A stretch of DNA of 64,000 bases from Apoda limacodes (Eukaryota > Arthropoda > Insecta > Lepidoptera > Limacodidae): assembly GCA_946406115.1 (NCBI GenBank), contig OX291545.1, positions 6,076,001 to 6,140,000 of the forward strand. Direction: 5' to 3'. Shown one piece after another: positions 53,735 to 63,689 of this stretch. Position 1 is the first letter of the stretch. Each line of letters opens with the position of its first letter. A program made the position numbers and the translations under genes. The notes under the pieces are model-generated. The model saw nothing but the letters and a program-made list of their open reading frames with translations, did not search any database and was not told the DNA's origin.

Positions 53735-54215
53735 AAAACTAAACTTTACGTACTAGGGCTGCATAGACAAGAGTAAATATTTTTTGAAGTGAGAACTTCT
53801 TTAGCGGCGTTGTGCACTTTTTTTGGTATGGGTAAAAAATTATAAACTCGCGTCAGGTCACGTGTCCTGATCGTGAAAAGTCGTAAGACGGAAACCGTAA
53901 TGCCACGCCTATTATAATTTTTATTTTTAGTATTCGCGATTATGAGTAGTACAGGGAGGTTGGATATGGAATTTTAATTCTATGACAGATTGCGATGTCA
54001 AATATACTACGTCAAAAAACTAAATAAACAAACATTGTTATTTCTTGACAATGTCAAAGACATGTCTTGTGACATATTTGAGTGTTAAGCGCGAATCGTG
54101 TGTAAAGGTTTTCACTTCTGCCGGCACTCCCGGAGTGCAACTCGTTTTTTTTTTTAAATAAGGTCAAATAAAGCGAAAACGGTACCCTAATTTTCGGGGA
54201 GTCACCTTTCTATGT
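53735..54215 (+). repeat. Repeat Z, partial copy 3, interrupted
   Basis: 53735-53800 matches the Z segment around AAACTAAACTT...GGCTGCATA. 54145-54200 matches AATAAGGTCAAATAAAGCGA and GGTACCCTAATTTTCGGGGA. About 350 unrelated bases lie between, so the copy is broken by deletion and insertion. Confidence 0.5.
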
Positions 54216-54520
54216 GAATTTTACCAGCCAAAAAAAAATATGTGGAAATATTACAAGTAGGTATGTCATTGTGTTATTTGTAAAAGCACAGAATAATTAA
54301 AAGTAAAAGTTACGGTATTTTTTAGGTAGGTATAAATAGTTGATTCTTTAAAGTACCTTAATTGGTAAGTAGGTAAGTAGATTTCTAGTTTTTTTTGCGT
54401 CCATCACAGGAAATGGATAAAAACTTTATCCTTTACTTTAACTTTAACACAATTAACGTTTACCGACTAAAGCCAAGCAACCCATAACTACCAATCTACT
54501 ACTTGTGAAGTCAGTATTTA

Positions 54521-54628
54521 AGCGTGCTGACATGTATAAGCGTGCTGTCATGTTTAAGCGTGCTGACATGTATAAGCGTGCTGACATGTATAAGCGTGCT
54601 GTCATGTATAAGCGTGCTGACATGTCAA
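54521..54628. repeat. 18-bp minisatellite, 6 units
   Basis: Six tandem copies of AAGCGTGCTGACATGTAT with GTC/GAC and TTT/TAT variants. A minus-strand frame reads repeats of MSARLY/MTARLY because 18 is a multiple of three, but there is no protein context. Confidence 0.95.
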
Positions 54629-56249
54629 TATAATACCAATTTAACACATTAAAAATAGATCAGTTTTATAATATTGACACAGTTTAATGTACATAAATAC
54701 TTACCTTGTCATTTTTGTTTTGTAGCATGTCTTTGCCCAATTTTGTAATTTTTGTTGATTTTGGAAAATCGGTATATTATGCTCGATTTGCAACGCTAAA
54801 TAAAAACGTCGTTCATGAAGCTTAACAGTTAATGGCATCGAGCGCATAAGCAAAAATCAGTACCTATGTATTTATTAGTGCTCTGTAAGGAATATCCTCA
54901 AATTATTCGGTAAATAAACGAAATACCTACTAGTCGTTTATTGTTGTGTATAATAAATAAGTTTTTAAAATATTTTAGGGGAATTCTTCACTCGAGGAAA
55001 TAGGTATTTTTAAATCAATGTATGTAGTGCAAAGTATGGCAACACCTCTTAGCCCGGTGCGGTGCTACAGATCTTTTTGAAAATGCCGAAAATCGAACGA
55101 ATAAAATAAGGTCAGTAGTGTTTTTTGTCTTGAGCGTACTCTAATAACTACAGTGATTTAGTGTTCTAAAACATACATGTGCGTAAGGTAGAGCGGTACG
55201 TGACCGGCAGACCAGCATATCCCAAAATTAAGTTGTTTTCATACAGGCTTCACGAAACTGGGAGCTTTCACAAACTTGATAGCAAAGGGAGGCCAAGATC
55301 TCGAAGAGGATTCTACTACTAGTAGCCGACGCGGTGGCTTAGTCCTTGAAGTCAACCAGTAAAAAAATTTCCCGACGGCAGTGATGGACAGACGAAAGAA
55401 TTGGTGCATAGTGACTGTGGATACTGTGATTTTATGATCGTCATGAAAATCGCCGTGTGTGGACAGATGCGTAAGCCTGTAAGTGAATATTAGTTTTAAT
55501 ACCTTTAATAATATTAAAGTTTGCATTTTTAAGCCCCGCGCGCGAATACGCAAAGTACTAGGCTCTCATAGATACCGAAGAGATTTTTATGCCGTCACGC
55601 ATAAATCGTATATGATTAAAGTTAGGGTTGTCCAAAAAATAAAGTAAGGAAAACATTTATTTAGTTTGTATGGAAATTGGTCAATTAACACAGTTCACAA
55701 TTTCCACCTTCTCACATCGGCATAGTATTCATATGATATACGGTGCACACGTACGTAACGGGAGTATTCACCAATTACCAAACACATTGTATATATTTAT
55801 AAACTAGAATAGTAACGTTATACCCCAGTATTTTTTATTTTGATAATAACTAACCAATTTTAAAGTAACACGTAACCAAACCGAAAAATAATACTTTTAA
55901 CTTTCACTTTTACTACAAAAAAAGCATTTTTTTGTATAGAAAGGTATTACGATATTTTTAAATCTGAATTCCTCATCCTTAAATTATACGAAAATGACAC
56001 CAAAAACGGCCTCTGCTAAAATCACGACGCGTTAAATTTTTTTGTTTGCGAACAGCCGTGACCGTACTTCGACCACCCCCCTACCCACTCCTCAGGGTGG
56101 AACTGGTGGGAACCGGGCTAAATCTGTTTATTTGCAGGGTTCATATTAATATGACCCGTATTAATTTATCTAAGTTCAGTTCAAGTCACTTTCTTTGACT
56201 CGGGTTACGGCACCATGTTTAATTCTCGATTTACTTATTTACTAGATAC
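54629..56249. other. Intergenic with one weak exon-like segment
   Basis: Mostly AT-rich. At about 55248 a strong acceptor-like TTGTTTTCATACAG precedes a 38-codon frame (GAFTNLIAKGGQDLEEDSTT) that ends in a stop without a donor. I cannot support a gene. Confidence 0.35.
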
Positions 56250-56702
56250 ACTTTCAATGTCTCACTGATTTCATACTCATTAGTCCACGAACCCGTGGTG
56301 TGAGGTGGGGGCTAATAGTGGAGGTCGTCGAGACTAGTCTCGCTATCCGGATAGCGAGATCGTCATCAGGGGCCTTTAGTACGTGCCGAGGCCGCCTAAC
56401 AATGGTTTTTCGACTGTGCCGTGGTCGGTCAGGGGGATGGTAGTTTCTGGATTGCACAATTAATCGGTTCAGGTGATTGGGTGCACGCTCGAAAAATTGG
56501 ACTGCCAGGCATTGAGGAATCGTGAAGAGCTCGAAGTCCCTGTGTAGATTCCCATTCCAGAGGAACCAGAGGGCTCCGGAGGTCAATCTGAGGAAGCGGT
56601 TGTGGAGGGTCTGGAGTCTATGGAGGTTGCGTTTAGACAACGCCTATGCGACGACACTGGCGTAAGCTAGTATGGGACGGATGCAAGTGCTGTAAAGAGT
56701 TA
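56250..56702 (-). pseudogene. Jockey-type RT C-terminal fragment (-)
   Basis: From 56702: LTLYSTCIRPILAYAS, then NLHRLQTLHNRFLRLTSGAL (56640-56570), FLWNGNLHRDFELFTI, RSRNYHPP-like segment and RRPRHVLKAPDDDLAIRIA to the stop at 56254. These are the last conserved parts of a jockey-clade RT (the 'LQxxQNxxLRxxxxAPWFxRN' thumb and C-terminal tail). The palm is absent. One stop at about 56640 divides it. Confidence 0.8.
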
Positions 56703-58089
56703 GCTTATTTTCAAGTGATTTGTTTGTTACTGTACTTGCCTATTTATTCATTTATTTATTTGGTCTGCCAACAGATTTAACATTATGAACTTATGAACTA
56801 CTATAACTGAACAACTAACAAGCTTAGAATGCTTATCCAATTACAGGCAAACTCAACATGCACAGCATATATGTTAACAATTGACATAGCTTATAAATTT
56901 AAATCAAAATATGGAGAGAAAATTTAAATAAAAGTACTATACACTACAATGAAAAAAACTAGGTTAAAAGTTTAAATTTAGGGGGATTTATATTCATACA
57001 AAGCTTTTCTAAATAGATATAGTGATGACGAAAGAATTTCGACCTTTTCTGATCTAAAGAACTTATTGTGTTCACGACAAATTCTAGGTATCACACCGTG
57101 ATGGCCAATATTTGTTTTAAATACTTGTATAGCAAAGGGATCATATATCTATCATGGGATATAGTCGACTAGTTGGGCTAGTTGGGTACTGCAACGAGCT
57201 TCTGTTAGGGGGATAACTTACTTAGCTGCTTGAGGTATATATAGTTCCCCGGGAATCTTACCAGGTTATATGAAGGATACAACGAGAGTATAATATATAT
57301 GTATATTTTTCTTTGTATATTCTTAAATTCTCAAGCGGCTATTAAGGATAAATTCAATTATTTAAATCTAATTAATTTACATTTTTCCACTTAACTCTAT
57401 TTCTGGGCGGAGTTCCTGGTCCTCTCATGGTCATCACTGTTTTGGAATAGGTATGCCTGCTCATGTATGAGCATACATTTTACAAGCTAAAATATAAGCC
57501 TTCCTAATATAACATAGCAACTATTCGTTTGAACGGCCATAAACTGAGCCTTAACACCGCGTTCTACACTGAATGGAGTTCCTGAAACTCAGCGTCAGCC
57601 TCAACGCTAGACGAGTACCGTCCCATTGTGGGGCTACGGGACGGTTTCAGGTGCGCTCCTTACACTCTTCCTAAAACTTCGCGGGGCATGCTAATGCTCC
57701 TTGGTGAGAGCGACAAGATGGGGATCTTGCCTCAATCCAAACTGTTGCTGTGGATGCGAGACAAGAGGGTAACGCACCATAATACACCTGTTATCACGCG
57801 GGATATATCTATTTTTATAAAAAACGTTGATGCTTTTCTTAAGATTTACTTTATTTGCCCATAGTACAAAACAAAACTATCCATTTCGGATCTAGCATCT
57901 GAAGCGGGCATCGAACAATTGAAGACTAAACAAAAATGCACGCGACCCATCTTTGCTTGTTTCAGTTCTACTCCAAATTCAAATATTTTACTTTTCTTAA
58001 TTGTTGTCCCTACGCGAATATCAAACCTTATTTACGAATGGTTTGTATTCTATGTACAAAACGACCTATTTATTGATGCGAGCGGACAT
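56703..58089. other. Spacer with possible LINE tail
   Basis: 56735-56790 (TATTTATTCATTTATTTATT, then TGGTCTGCCAACAG) looks like the antisense 3' end of another LINE. A weak minus frame at 57110-56990 (REHNKFFRSEKVEIL) might be its protein end. The rest is unassigned. Confidence 0.35.
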
Positions 58090-58304
58090 AGTCTGCTTCA
58101 GTACCTAACGTTAGGGATGTCGTTGGTGTGCAGAAGGTACAAAATAGGGGAGAGCACGGACACTTGCGGGACTCCTGCTTGTATAGGAAGAGGGGAAAAG
58201 AGGGTGCCTTTGACTCTATAGCGTAAGCTGCGGTTCGACAAATAGTTCATCCCCCCGACCGACCTCGGCATAGTCGTAAAACTATAGTTAGGCGGCCTCG
58301 GCAC
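58090..58304 (-). pseudogene. Jockey-type RT palm fragment (-)
   Basis: GGMNYLSNRSLRYRVKG, then AGVPQVSVLSPILYLLHTND: the GVPQGS box (here QVS) and the SPxLYxLxxND strand of a jockey-clade RT. The motif order matches the strand called. It stops at about 58090. It lies head-to-head with plus-strand jockey C-terminal sequence beginning at about 58283. Confidence 0.78.
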
Positions 58305-58700
58305 GTACTAACGGCCCCAGATGACAATCTCGCTGTCCGGATAGCGGAAGTGTCTCTACGACCTCCCCTCTAACACGACCCCCGGTTTGTCGGCGCCCTC
58401 AAGGATACAGGAGGTATCAAAGAGTGCCGGGGCGCTTCTCGCCCCCACACAATCGCAACCGCACCCGCGTAACGGGGAACTCCCCTCCTGGCGGTGACTC
58501 ACCTTTGGGTTCGAAGCTCACGCCGGGTGAAGGGATGCCCCCGAGAGCGACAGACCAAGCCGAGGCTCCCTCCGCGGGGAGCCCTTGAGCGTTGGGCGCT
58601 AATGGGCTGAGGCTCCTTTACAGTCTCGCCTCAAAAAGCCCGGTGAAGCAGTAATGACTGCAACAACCAACTGCATTGTCAGTTTCGAAAAAAAAAGACA
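58283..58700 (+). mobile_element. Jockey-type C-terminus and 3' UTR (+)
   Basis: The codons for RRPRHVLTAPDDNLAVRIAE (58288-58350) are the same C-terminal tail as at 56254-56410 but on the plus strand. A GC-rich untranslated region follows, with GGGAGCCCTTGAGCGTTGGG and CGCCTCAAAAAGCCCGGTG, ending near TTTCGAAAAAAAAAG (58683-58697), a probable short poly-A. Confidence 0.7.
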
Positions 58701-59194
58701 AATAGTCTCATATGATGAGTACGAGGCGGTCTGGCAACTGATAGTTAAACAGTTTATAAATTAAACCGTAGCCAGACTTATTTCGCTACATCGAAAAGAC
58801 AATGCCCGTGTGACGGGTCCTTTAGGTTTTGTTTTCCTGACTGACTATGCATTTGGCTGATGCAGCCATGACTGTTCCACCGAGTTAGCAAAATTAGGCA
58901 AAATGCTGGGTTATAGTTATTAAAACTAAAAATCATAATCATATCGAGTTATAATTAGAGTACAACGCCATCTATAAGTTTACAACAGAATTACAAATAT
59001 AAATTTACAATTTAACAAGACTAAATTGAGTTTCGTATTTGAATTTCATAAATAAATTGTTTGTAAATTTTTTCATCACCTGCGCTACCTATATTTAGCT
59101 TCGAACTGTTGTTTGAAGCCTAAATTAAATATTTGTAGCTAATCTGATTTCCGGTAGTAAGTCGTTTTATTATATATTTTTTTCCGCTTTTACC
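58701..59194. other. Intergenic, no gene seen
   Basis: AT-rich, with no coding or repeat structure that I can support. Confidence 0.45.
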
Positions 59195-59880
59195 TCTTCC
59201 TAACGGTTTAACTGTATCTAGTTTACTACAGTTAAACCGTCACAAAGCTTTAACTATAGTACACTTGGTGGCGCCACTAAGGCGATGAGCACGTGGTTTA
59301 ATTGTAGTTCAGTAGGTGGCGCCACAAAGGCGATAATTAAATAGGTGAAAGTGTAAATATTGATATATTTTGGCTGCTCCGTGCGCTACCGTAATGCAGA
59401 ACTGCTCCGTTCGCTACCGTAATCATACCTAATACAATGCCTCATACGAAGCTGCTTCTCAAGCCGGTTTTGTACAACAGTAGACTCGGATCATATCTAG
59501 TTATGCTACTAATTATATTGTGAAGACACCTGATGCAATTAAAGTGTTTGGGCCGCTCGGTACGCAATCGTATCGTAACTAATGTAAAGCTAACCTAACA
59601 CTGCACCTAGCACTGTTATTTACAACAGCAGGCTTAGGTCATATTTAGTTATGCTATTTATTACGTCGTGAAAACTGCCTGTAAGATTAATTAAAAATAT
59701 TTTGTCCGCTCCGAGCGCCATCGTTCCTAATATATACTCGTATGTGCTGCGCAAGCGCGGTTATTTACAACTGCAGGACTCAGGTCATGCCTAGTATTGC
59801 TACCAATTATTTCGTGAGAAGGCGGATGCGATTAATTATAACTACCCTTTTATTAAGTCTATAAGAAAGCCACCTACATC
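59195..59880. repeat. Degenerate long-period tandem array (about 165 bp)
   Basis: Three diverged units begin near 59372, 59548 and 59700. Each has a GGC(T/C)GCTC-CG-GCGCTACCGT-like start, then (A/G)CAACAGCAGGCTTAGGTCAT-like and TAGTTATGCTA-TTATT-CGTGA-like words, and a GATGCAATTAA-like end. Before it, GGTGGCGCCACTAAGGCGAT (59269) and GGTGGCGCCACAAAGGCGAT (59313) form a shorter duplication with TTTAACTGTAGT-like spacers. This looks like an old satellite remnant. Confidence 0.6.
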
Positions 59881-60181
59881 AGGCATTTAGGATTCTGTAA
59901 ATTTGCATTACCAATTAATTGATTACAACTATTCTCCATAGTGATGAAAACTACCCTCCAAAGTGATTACACGAACAAGCTGCCTGCACCAGATGCTGAA
60001 AACTCTTTTATTTTGCATATCTAAGGCACAGACTATATAATACAATATTGGTATCTAAAGTGCGATTATTTATAACTATCCTCATAATGATTCTCTCTAC
60101 ACTTCCTATACACTCTCTACTCAACCCCAGTCGGATCACTCACACACAATGCTATAGTTTAAATCAGGTATGGGCAACAAC

Positions 60182-60354
60182 TGGACTACAGTATGGGGTT
60201 CTTCAGAAAAGATGTTATTAGATTTCTGAAAGGTCAGCAACGCGCGTGTGATGCCCCTGGTGTTGCAAGCGTCCATAGGTTTCCGTGACCGCTTACCATC
60301 AGGCGGACCGTAGGCTTGTTTGCCACCTTAGAGGTATAAAAAAAAAAAAAAAAA
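60182..60354 (+). mobile_element. LINE-A copy A6, 3' end only
   Basis: Opens at GACTACAGTATGGGGTTCTT, the last codons of the LINE-A RT, and ends with TAGAGGTATAAAAA and a run of about 18 A. It inserted a few bases inside the left terminus of the hAT element, so it is younger than that element. Confidence 0.9.
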
Positions 60355-60779
60355 AACCGGCCCGCTGTAAAATATGATCCGGCCCGCGAGACATATTGAA
60401 AAAACCCAATTAAAAAAATATTACATTAGGTACTTATAGTCACGGGAGTGACAGTGAGGCTCACTCTTTGATCATCGCCGCCACTGGGCTTGATCGATCA
60501 AATTCTTTCGAGGTTTGCCGCCTCCCGGCCGACACATCAAAAGATTTATTGCTTCTCAATTATTCTAAACTAGTTTATTCCAGAGTATTCCTTCATTTTG
60601 CCTATATAAGCGGGTGGATGGCCCGAACGTTAGTTCAGTTCTATTTGAGCTACCGAGGTGATAACTTGGACAAGAGATATCCTCGTGAACTGCTCGAGCC
60701 GTCAACTTGCTTTGTGACTTTGTGTGCATCTTGAATGGTTACTAACTATAGTTTGTTATTAAGCTTATTGAACGAAAAG

Positions 60780-62205
60780 TAAACAAAAATGACACAGGTC
60801 GACAGTTTCAAGAAAAATGGACTAAAGAGTTCTTTTTTATCTTGTACCATGGTAAGCCTATTTGTTTGCTGTGTAATGAATCCATTTCAGTAATGAAAGA
60901 ATTCAATATAAAGAGGCATTCCTCAACTAAGCATGCTACGCTGCACTCACTGACAGGACAATTAAGAACAGACAAAATCCAGAAGCTTACCGCAAATTTG
61001 GAAAAACAGCAACAAATGTTTCATAAACAAAGAACACAACTTGATAATGTGGTGAAAGCTAGTTTTATAGTTAGCTCAAAATTAGCATTAGCAAAGTCAT
61101 TAAAACCGCAAACTAAAATACCCAAGGAGGGTATGTTAGTTTGCGGTATTTTGTGTCCATAAAAGAAAAAATAATTTGAAAAAATTAGTTTGTCAAGACG
61201 AACTGTTGTTCGACGTATAGAAATGATGGCTAATGATATAAAAACAACATTGACTGGCCGTATGGCTGGTTTTGAATCATTTTCCATAACATAAGAAGAG
61301 AGCACCGATTTGTTTGACACAGCTTATCTGGCTATATTTATTCGAGGTGTTGATAAGGAGATCACTATTACTGAGGAATTGCTTGCTTTACAGTCGCTAA
61401 AAGGAACCACTACAGGAGAGGATATTTTTATTGAAGTTCAAAATGTACTCTCAAGTTTTGGCTTGCCATGGTCAAAATTAATTGGAGTGTGCGCCGATGG
61501 TGCACCTTCTTTTGTCGGCTTACGTAAAGGTTTCATCGGAATTTTGAATGAAAAAGCGACAGAATTAAATGTGCAAAAAGATGTTTGATAGTCCTTCTTG
61601 CATTATCCACCAACAGCACAAGTTCTGAGTCCATTAGACTCCAGAATGTTATGAATGTGGTAGTAAAAACCATCAACTGTATTCGATCCCGAGGGCTTAA
61701 CCATCGTCAGTTCAAGGCGTTTTTGGATGAAATATCAGCTGAATATAACGACGTAACATATTATTGTGAAATCAGATGGCTGAGCAAAAGAAAAATGTTA
61801 AAACGGTTTTACGAGCTTAGAAATGAGATAGCAGAATTTATAAAAATAAAAGATAAGCCACTATCTGAATTAAGTGACCCAAAATGGATATGTGACTTAG
61901 CATTTCTGGTCGATCTTACAGGCTATTTGAATGATTAAAATTTGAAACTTCAAAAACAAGGACAGTTAGTAAATGATTTGTACAGCCATTTGAAAGCGTT
62001 TCAGATCAAACTACGCTTGTGGGAGTCACAGATGCTGTCTGGTAACAGTTACCATTTCAACACGCTCTTTGCATACGAAAATATTGCTTATGCTCAATAT
62101 GCTGAAGAACTCAAGTTTCTGTCGGAACAATTTTCGAACAGATTTAGTGACTCTTTAATGAATTGTACTATACTACTATACATTGTTGTATTATTTCATG
62201 TCTAA
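60780..62205 (+). pseudogene. hAT transposase, GTF2IRD2/ZBED-like, broken
   Basis: The N-terminal BED-type finger is at 60842-61162 (KPICLLCN ... FNIKRHSSTKHATL: C-x2-C and H-x4-H). 61310-61588 carries TEELLALQSLKGTTTGEDIF and SKLIGVCADGAPSFVG (first catalytic D region). 61585-61938 carries FLDEISAEYNDVTYYCEIRW and LSKRKMLKRFYELRNEI, a hallmark of this hAT group, then FLVDLTGYLND. 61942-62205 continues to YAEELKFLSEQFSNRFSD. The C-terminal dimerisation segment is missing. Stops or shifts occur at about 61160, 61295, 61588 and 61938. Minor ORF breaks suggest moderate age. Confidence 0.88.
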
Positions 62206-62442
62206 TATCTATCGCAAAAAATATTATCACTACTTTAAAATGCACTAAGTACTTTTAAACGCGGTCCGCAAACGTATTTGCAACCTAAAGTTTGGCCCTC
62301 AATATGTCAAAGGTTGCCCATACCTGGTTTAAATCATTTAGAGTTACAGTTAATTGTATGTTTTTATGTGTATTCAATTTTCGTAATGAAAATGTAAAAA
62401 GGATTTGATTTGTAAGAAACAAACTACGGCACCTATTCTATA

Positions 62443-62543
62443 AAACCGTCAAGTGCAAGTCGGACTCGCGTACTATGAGTTTCGTGCCATCACATTAAAC
62501 GTTCTTACGATCCCGGTTGCTGTAGCTCGCACTTGACCGGTTT
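62443..62543. repeat. Short inverted-repeat element (101 bp)
   Basis: Starts AAACCGTCAAGTGCAAGTCG and ends GCTCGCACTTGACCGGTTT; the ends are inverted repeats with a few mismatches. The phrase GTCAAGTGCAAGTCGGACTC is very common in lepidopteran repeats. It lies about 75 bases upstream of the candidate host exon. Confidence 0.65.
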
Positions 62544-62616
62544 CATTGTTTCACTATAGAGCCTTCCATTCTGCTCCAGTGGCTCCCACTCTGCTACTGC
62601 TGCTGCTGCTGCTGCG

Positions 62617-62782
62617 ATGGGCCGCACCGATAGCTACGCCGGCGCCTGGCTGTGCGCGCTGGGCTGCACCGAGCGCTACGCCGGCGCCTGGCTGTGCGCG
62701 CTGGGCTGCACCGAGCGCTACGCTGGCGCCTGGCTATGCGCGCTGCTCCTCATGGCCTTTGCCACCGCCGATGCACCATCGA
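62617..62782 (+). CDS. First coding exon of an unidentified secreted/membrane protein (partial)
   Basis: The ATG at 62617 opens a 55-codon frame with an N-terminal hydrophobic signal sequence in three related copies (YAGAWLCAL), the last followed by LLMAFATADAPSS, a good signal-peptide core with an A-x-A-type cleavage context. The exon ends at ...CATCGA/GTAAGTTAAT, a strong splice donor at 62783. GC-rich coding with AT-rich intron after the donor is the usual insect pattern. The downstream exons lie outside the window, so the protein is not identified. It is the one frame here that looks like a host gene rather than a TE. Confidence 0.5.
62619..62744. repeat. 42-bp in-frame triplication in the signal-peptide exon
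   Basis: Three 42-base units (62619, 62661, 62703), each 14 codons, starting GGGC(C/T)GCACCGA and ending TGTGCGCGCT. They differ at a few sites, so frame and meaning are kept. A CTG run (62596-62613) precedes the ATG. Confidence 0.95.
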
Positions 62783-62788
62783 GTAAGT
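62783..62788 (+). other. Splice donor after the signal-peptide exon
   Basis: GTAAGT directly follows the exon at 62782. The AT-rich sequence beyond, with stops in all frames, fits an intron interrupted by LINE-A copies A7 and A8. Confidence 0.55.
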
Positions 62789-63023
62789 TAATTATGTTAT
62801 CAAAAGTTAAATAAATAAGAAATATAGCTACTTTGAAGTTATTGATTATTTAATTATTTAATATTATATGTTCTCCAAAAATCCATTAATGGTTTTAGAA
62901 TTTTATAATTTGTATGTTTTAAGGATAGGTAGGTTAAATTTTCTTTTCTAATTTCAAAACCTTAAGTTCTAAAAATCTGAAATGATATATGTAGTTTTAA
63001 ATACTTCGATACGCACTTGGGGG

Positions 63024-63285
63024 TTTTTTTTTTTTTTTTTATACCACTAAGGTGGCAAACAAGCTTACGGCCCGCCTGATGGTAAGCGGTCACCGTAGCC
63101 TATGGACGCTTGCAACACCAGGGGTATCACTTGCGCGTTGCCGACCCTTCAGAAATCTAATAACTTCTTTCTTGAAGAACTCCATACTGTAGTCCTTGCA
63201 AAAAACCTTGGCAGGGAGCTCATTCCACAACTTAAGCGTTCGCGGGAGGAAGTTTCTCTGAAACCGAACTGTACTGTACTGTACG
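63024..63285 (-). mobile_element. LINE-A copy A7, 3' end
   Basis: T run (63024-63040), then the antisense LINE-A 3' end and last codons to about 63270, where ACTGTACTGTACTGTACGG marks the truncation. Closely similar to copies A1 and A4 over the same region. Confidence 0.9.
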
Positions 63286-63689
63286 GTTTTTAATCGATTT
63301 CAAAAAAGGGGAAGGTTCTTAATTAGGTTCTTTGTTTTTTATGTTTGTTACCTCAGAAATCTGTCATTATTTATAAACTGATTTGGATTTTTTTACTTAT
63401 AGGAAAGGATTAATCTACAGATTGGTCCAATTTGAATTAAGTAAGGATTGGTCCAAGAAAAACAGAGTTAGATGAGAAAATGTTTTGATGACAAAAATTT
63501 AGACGAGCTTCTACCGGTCTCTACGTCTAGATTGGCCATGTAAGTTACTACGCAAGGTACATTGATGTAAAATGCTGTTATTGATATACCATCGAAACAT
63601 TTTAATTTTTAGGGTTCAAAACCAAACCTTACTATGAATAGTTCATCTACAGCTTTGTTATATCTGTTAGTCCACAAATTTGACAAATC
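63286..63689. other. Spacer between LINE-A pieces
   Basis: AT-rich with no gene. GATTGGTCCAATTTGAATTA and GGATTGGTCCAAGAAAAAC (63420-63460) are a small local duplication. Confidence 0.4.

Larger units (their letters stand above)
60165..62326 (+). mobile_element. hAT transposon (GTF2IRD2/ZBED-like transposase) with exact ends
   Basis: Termini CAGGTATGGGCAAC (60165-60178) and GTTGCCCATACCTG (62313-62326) are perfect 14-bp inverted repeats. The 8-bp duplication GTTTAAAT flanks both (60157-60164, 62327-62334). The subterminal regions are rich in CGGCCCGC / GCGGTCCGC. A broken transposase fills the interior, and a LINE-A 3' end (60182-60354) lies just inside the left terminus. The superfamily call rests on duplication length, terminus and transposase motifs. 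Confidence 0.93.

Noticed and set aside
54453..54647. Minus-strand peptide with MSARLYMTARLY repeats
   Set aside because: Product of an 18-bp minisatellite; no start context or protein features.
55235..55480. Spliced exon after TTTTCATACAG
   Set aside because: The acceptor looks good but the frame stops after 38 codons with no donor, and the translation has no known motif.
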